Of a stretch of 64,000 nt of DNA, positions 59,201-64,000 are shown one piece after another. Below the pieces are notes generated by a model. It was not told the origin of the DNA. It saw nothing but the letters and a program-made list of their open reading frames with translations, and searched no databases. A program made the translations under genes and the position numbers. The DNA is from Absidia repens (lineage: Eukaryota; Mucoromycota; Mucoromycetes; Mucorales; Cunninghamellaceae). Positions within the stretch are counted from its first letter, which is position 1. Each line of letters begins with the position of its first letter. The stretch covers positions 1,302,001 to 1,366,000 of the forward strand of contig MCGE01000007.1 of the NCBI GenBank assembly GCA_002105175.1, written 5' to 3'.

Positions 59201-59941
59201 CAGGCACATACACTTCCCCCACTTCATCCACTAGGGCACGAAAGCAATCCAACAATTAACTATTTCACCTGTACCACCACCACCGCCGACAATGCACCCT
59301 CTTCTTCTATGGATAGTCCGCATCATCCCCCCAATAAAAAACCATCCATCCTATTATCACCCGCACCAGTCACTTCGACTCGCTCGCCCCCTTCATCATC
59401 GTCTTTAGAATCATCGCCATCATCCACCCATGTCCCAGATGAACGCACACCGTTACTGACTTCTTCCAATGATTCCAGCAAGGGGACGTTTTGTGATTGC
59501 ACCACTTATCATGAACCTACCGCACCGGCATCAAACTTGAAAGACACTCATCATGATAATGACCATCAACGTTGTCACAATAGCATATTACCATCTTACC
59601 AGAACCAGCGATCTTCATCCTCCTCCAACAACAAACTTTCTCGAAAGATGTATAAACTAGTGCATTGGATTCAGCCTCACCTTTCAGCATTGGCATGGTT
59701 CAGGAACACCAAAGAAAAAAAAGGATTGGGTCAACAACAAGACAGATACCATACCAGCATTGATATGCCCAGCGGCGATAATCCCATGGAAACCAGCACG
59801 ACCAGTCACCTGTATGATGATAATGATACGACATGGGAAGAGACGATGGTCATGGCAAAACGACCTGTCCCTTTGACTCTTTTATGTGGCGTTGTATCTT
59901 TTATTGTAGCTTATATCCTTTATGTAGTTGTCACCTTATGA
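56297..59941 (+). CDS. Divergent VTC-family protein (SPX-like and VTC tunnel domain), probably not catalytic
   Basis: A 1114-residue protein from five exons (56297-56623, 56707-58285, 58342-58688, 58767-58850, 58934-59941). An SPX-like helical part (about 60-200; VWRFFYLDYENLIKSSN, ELKKVHDFCSVKSGEINRRL) follows a short N-terminus. The VTC polyphosphate polymerase fold is visible as FWIHPDNLLEV (375), LRLRRYN (481-487), TITIDTDITMTRYD, FPYALLCVKLPHN (about 704-716) and LEPMQDFSLYLHG (752-764). Compared with Vtc4, the RxR pair is kept. The metal-binding Glu of LEVKL is Cys710, and the two Lys of KFSKFIHG are Asp757 and Leu760. The C-terminus has one membrane helix (VPLTLLCGVVSFIVAYILYV) in place of the three of DUF202. 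Long Ser/Thr/Pro-rich linkers separate the parts. Start 56297 is preferred; 56102 would add a leader of pyrimidine-derived residues. A vacuolar regulatory subunit is my inference. Confidence 0.8.
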
Positions 59942-61558
59942 TATGTATATTTTATTCCTCCCCCCCCTCCCCCCTCCATCTATTGTATTTGAATAAATGA
60001 TTTTTTTTTTTTCACTCTCCTTGACTTCTTGGAATTTAGAAATCAACTTTGTTTTGGGTCTTATTGTGTGTAATATCATTGTCAGTGTTTTGTTGTTGCG
60101 AAGGCGTTTTATTGTAGGCATCATCACCGTCATCACATGTGGAAATGAAATCCACCAAAAAAAAAAAAAAAAAAAAAAAAGGTTCGTGTTTGATATCTTT
60201 TATTTATTTATTCAGATGTACAAGTCATCGGAGAGAACACAAAGATCAGACGGATGTAGTCAAAAATAGTTAATGGTTGATGTAAAAAGAAGAATATTTA
60301 TATTCTAGAAAGAAGACTGTATCACATCATCAAACGAATGAGGGGAGGAGGGGAAGGGGGGCAGTGTTATTGTTGTTGCTGGCGCTATTTATCAAGTGGT
60401 GTAAAAAAATAATAATGTAAGTCATCATCATAAGCGGCAACGTGGGGGGAGGGTGTGACGGAATTTCTTAAAGACCTCATACCGTCCAAGTCAAACAAGA
60501 AAGTTTTTTTTTTTTTTTTTGTAAAACGCAAACCCTTTGATCTATTCATTTGAAGCCACATCATTGTTGTCGGCAGTGTATTTTACTTTTTCTTTACCAT
60601 GCGTTTCATGTTTTTTGTTGTTGTTGTTGTTGTTGTGCAGCCGTTCTAATCAAGAAGCTGTCCCACAAAGATTTGATTACGCATGTCAAACTATACAACT
60701 TGGAATGAAATCAGTGAGATTACATCACAACTAGAATGGATATGCCCATCATCCCATCTCCACAAATTTTTTTTTTTTTTTTTTGCCCAGTGGATGTTCA
60801 TATTTCATACCCCGACGCACATGTGGTGGCATGCTTCTTTACTATTGACCAACCAAAACGGTGTGTAGCTAAGCATGATGCATGTGTTTTGGGTGATGCT
60901 TAAGATGAAGACTTTATATATAAATATTTCTGTACATTTTTTTTTTTTCAAATCTCGGGACGTGCTGCAAATGTTGGTTCCATTTTTGTTTTCTTTCTGC
61001 CGTTGGTGCTGAGGTGGGGTTCGGCGGGTTTACGTGAGGACCATGTTTTTTTTGGATTCAGTGCTGGAGGTATTATGGACAGAAAGGTCAAGCCACGAGC
61101 CATCTTTTTTTTTTTTTTTTTTGTCAGTGTACCTGAACATTTTTTTTATCTTCGATTTTCTTTGAAACGTTACATAGAAAAAAAAAATAGGTGATTCATA
61201 AACCTTTTATAAATCACCTGAAGAGAGTAAATAATCAACATTTAGCATGATGAAAACGTTACATATGATAGTGAAATATATTGTAGTTGCGAATGAGAAA
61301 GATTTTCCACACCCGTTTATGCTAAAAAAGAAAGTCAAGGTGTGACTACGAAACGAAATTTTTGATATTGCCGCCATTAAAATTTATGCCTCTTATTGGT
61401 CTGATTCTTTTCCCAGCTATCATTATCCGAGACAAAATCAGTAAAGAAAAAAAAATACAACTATTTCATATTTCTCATCCCTCTTTACCTTTCTTTCTTT
61501 TCCGACTCATTTGTATTTCCCTTTCTCCCTACTCTTTCATTTTCATTTATAGTGGCTC
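59942..61558. other. 1.6-kb intergenic region
   Basis: Holds AATAAA at 59992-59997 for the VTC-like gene and several A/T tracts (60156-60180, 60504-60520, 60768-60784, 61105-61122). A 14-bp inverted repeat sits at 61189-61219. No gene is recognised. Confidence 0.5.
61189..61219. repeat. Inverted repeat (hairpin)
   Basis: AGGTGATTCATAAA at 61189-61202 and TTTATAAATCACCT at 61206-61219 are reverse complements with one mismatch, separated by three bases. It could form a tight hairpin or a dyad protein site. It lies about 340 bases before the ZIP gene. Confidence 0.8.
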
Positions 61559-61673
61559 ATGCATTTACAATATATCAGCCTTTTTTGTATATTTTCAATA
61601 CTATTTACATCGCCTGTCAGTGCCCAAGAAGGTAACCCGCATAAAAAGTTCAATTTAAACCGCGAACGTACCT

Positions 61674-61710
<37 letters not shown>

Positions 61711-63146
61711 TATCAATAGTAGCTGATGAAGAAACTTGCTCTTCTGAATCATTGGAAAACTACAACATGGGATTGCGGATAGGATCTATCTTTATCATTC
61801 TTGTTACAAGTGGTCTTGGTAAGACAGAAAAAAAAAAGCTAAACGAACGAACAACGATCTATGACGATGGAAAAGAACCATGTCAACACTACCTTTTGTT
61901 TTCCTTGACTAATTTTCAATTTCTTTTTTATTTCTTTAAAGGTACTTTTACGCCCATGCTTATTCATCGTATTCGACCCTATGGCAAAGGTAGTTTCCAA
62001 GACTGGATTCTGACCATTGGCAAATTTTGTAAGTAACAAATCTACTTTTTATACCCCCGCCTCCCCTACACGACATACTTATTTTTATCATTTTTTTTTT
62101 TTTATTTTAGTTGGCACAGGTGTTCTCTTGGCCACAGCGTTTGTCCATCTACTTCCCGAATCAATGGAACACTTTGCTAGTCCCTGCTTGTCCGATGGAT
62201 GGAAAACATATGGCGCCTTTGCGGGTGTCTTTTGTATGATTTCGTCCTTTGGCCTTCAATTATTGGAATTGGCTGCTGTCAGTAACATCGATCGACTGCT
62301 TGAAAAACAACAACAAAAGACGATGAACAATGAACTGGATGATTGCGAAGTCCAACGCTGTGATACCACGCAAGATATCAACACCACCACCACCGATTGT
62401 GCAACTGCGAACGTATGCGGACCTCCATGCGACACTGTATCCGTTGGATCATCAGACATGACAGCACATGCCGGCACTGAAAAGACAAGTGCAAATGATG
62501 AACACCACCACCACCATCACCATGGCCACGTGCATAGCGCTGGACTTTTAGATAACGAAAACGCATTCAAGGATATCAACACGGTGATCTTGGAACTGGG
62601 GATTGTGATGCATTCTATCATCATTGGGATCACTCTGGCAAACACGCAATCCAGCGAATTCATTACTCTACTCATTGCATTGGTCTTCCATCAGGTAAGA
62701 ATACAATAGAAGCCCCCTCCCATTTTTTTTCTTTTCTGTGACTAACTGACTGACTGACTGACTCGCCACTTTTTTTTTTTTTTTTTGTTTAGTTCTTTGA
62801 AGGGATTGCTTTGGGAACACGAGTCAATGAAGTATGTCATGGGAGTTGGGTACGTCCATTCATCATGGGCATGTTATATATTATTATGACACCTATAGGC
62901 ATCTGTATCGGCATCGGCATCCATTCGTCCTTCAACCCCAATTCATCCTCCAGTATTTTGGCAAGTGCTATCTTGGACTCTTTGTCTGCGGGTATTCTCC
63001 TATACAATGCCTATGTCTCGCTGATGAGTCTGGAAATCAATCACAGTGAAGAATTCAGAAGGTCGTCGGGGCTTCGAAAGTGTGTATGCTTCCTGTCGAT
63101 GTACGTTGGTGCTGGTATCATGTCTTTGATTGGCTTATGGGCATGA
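61559..63146 (+). CDS. ZIP-family zinc transporter with signal peptide (Zrt1/2-like)
   Basis: Plasma-membrane type divalent metal importer, 398 residues, from five exons (61559-61631, 61720-61818, 61942-62028, 62111-62694, 62793-63146). The first exon encodes a signal-peptide-like start (MHLQYISLFCIFSILFTSPV, then SAQE). Membrane helices follow: IGSIFIILVTSGLGTFTPML, GTGVLLATAFVHLLPES and, after a loop, ILELGIVMHSIIIGITLA and HQFFEGIALG. The last two carry the His and Glu residues of the ZIP metal path (HSIIIG, HQFFEG). The loop between helices 3 and 4 has a His tract (seven His, then GHVHS), the usual metal-binding loop, and a Cys/Asp/Thr-rich part. Further helices run to IMSLIGLWA. A T31 tract precedes the second exon's acceptor. 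AATAAA is at 63341-63346. Confidence 0.93.
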
Positions 63147-63479
63147 ACCTTCCCCCTTTTTTCTTATCTTGTTTTTTTTTAGCTTCATTTTTTCAACTTT
63201 TTATCATCATTCATCGCATTCGATTCATTATCCAGCATTGTTTTGGTAGTATAGTTGCATCTCTCTTTTTATATATACCACCTCTCCCTTACACTTTGTA
63301 TAGTATCATATTTTATCTTTAACATACAATTTTTATCTCTAATAAACCAGTGTTTTTTATATACCTTAATATTGGCTTTGTCATTATCATTGAGTGTATT
63401 GGGTTTAGTTCGGATGTATTGGTATCTTTTCTAGGAGCCAGGACGCAGGATAGGCCACCTGTGCATTTCAAAAATTTTA
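63147..63479. other. ZIP gene 3' region
   Basis: Contains AATAAA at 63341-63346 and no gene. It continues into the dispersed repeat copy C. Confidence 0.5.
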
Positions 63480-64000
63480 AAATACCAGGACACCGCACAC
63501 ATGGCCACAAAACTATTTCAAATGCCGCCCACGTGAAGTTTTATTTTTCGCCCAATTTTTATTTTTCCGTCTCTCTTTCATTTCTTTTTTTTTTTCTCTT
63601 CATTTTTTTCTTCACCATTCAACTTCTATGAGGTTGTGTTGGACTTAGATTAGTGGCAGGACTAGCTTAGAAGGGACTTCAGCTCAGGGATCACAAGATG
63701 CATGGGGAAACCCTTTCATTTTGGATTCAGGATGTAATGTCACCATTCATTGGCTTTTTGGATTTTCATTAGCTTGGTTAGTATTAGTTTGCCAATAGTT
63801 TATACCAATTTCTTGAATAAAATATGTCTCTTTTTACCTGTTTAAATAAAAAAATGTCCCATTAGTCTCTTTCATGTCTTGAGCAATAGATCCATGTTTT
63901 TATTATTATTACCATCACCCCTTTTGATTGATGTTGACCGTTTGTTATTATGATTCAATAAACGTATATAGGTATAACCATTCCCAGACATTATATTGTA
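63480..64000 (+). repeat. Dispersed repeat family, copy C (plus orientation, cut by window end)
   Basis: Shows TTTCAAATGCCGCCCACGTG (about 63517-63536), GTGGCAGGACTAGC, GCATGGGGAAACCCTTTCAT (about 63700-63719), TTAGTATTAGTTTGCC and the ATGTCCCATTAGTCTCTTTC block, as in copies A and B. The left boundary is uncertain and the right part runs off the window. Confidence 0.72.

Noticed and set aside
1..64000. CRISPR array, prophage, toxin-antitoxin or other prokaryotic system
   Set aside because: The window is intron-bearing eukaryotic DNA; no spaced direct repeats or phage-type genes were seen.

Overview
The window is eukaryotic nuclear DNA from a filamentous fungus, most probably an early-diverging lineage of the Mucoromycota (Mucorales-like). 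I infer this from dense short spliceosomal introns (about 60-190 bases, GT..AG), AT-rich intergenic DNA full of homopolymers and microsatellites, AATAAA-type 3' signals, and a gene set of fungal type: a Rom2-like Rho GEF, a VTC-type protein, a Yar1-like chaperone, a Zrt-like ZIP transporter and eS30 without a ubiquitin-like fusion. The species cannot be fixed from the sequence alone.

Layout, left to right: ATP11 (+, 617-1952), a CsbD/LEA-like small protein (-), a repeat-bearing gap, an O6-alkylguanine-DNA alkyltransferase (+), the SNARE Bos1 (-), ribosomal protein eL19 (+), a GRAM-TBC Rab GAP with an EF-hand (+), a DEP-DH-PH-CNH Rho1 GEF (+), riboflavin kinase (+) and a TPR/F-box/LRR protein of the Dia2/Pof3 kind (+). 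Then on the minus strand come ARL1, calmodulin, eS1, eS30 and a large intronless low-complexity orphan. A faint Myb-like candidate gene and a coiled-coil orphan (+) follow. Next come CSN8 (-), a repeat block ending at tRNA-Glu(UUC) (-), a WD40 protein (+), a three-KH RNA-binding protein (-), a YAR1-like ankyrin protein (-), a divergent VTC-like protein (+) and a ZIP zinc transporter (+).

The genes are unlinked housekeeping functions, as is normal for a fungal chromosome arm. Several fall into shared themes: ribosome production (eL19, eS1, eS30, YAR1), small-GTPase and membrane traffic (BOS1, ARL1, TBC GAP, Rom2-like GEF), and ubiquitin-linked control (CSN8, Dia2/Pof3-like). No gene cluster or defence system is evident.

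The less ordinary content is as follows. (1) A dispersed non-coding repeat of about 0.8-1.1 kb is present in five copies in both orientations. (2) A diverged LTR-like direct repeat, with a 10-bp near-palindrome array and TATA box, lies beside the tRNA gene. (3) The VTC-like protein has lost several active-site residues. (4) Two conserved genes (ATP11, YAR1) each contain two apparent one-base deletions in A/T runs, which look like assembly errors. (5) In five genes the first intron sits in or directly after the start codon. Exon joins were derived by hand from splice motifs and frame continuity, and most were checked for reading-frame arithmetic.
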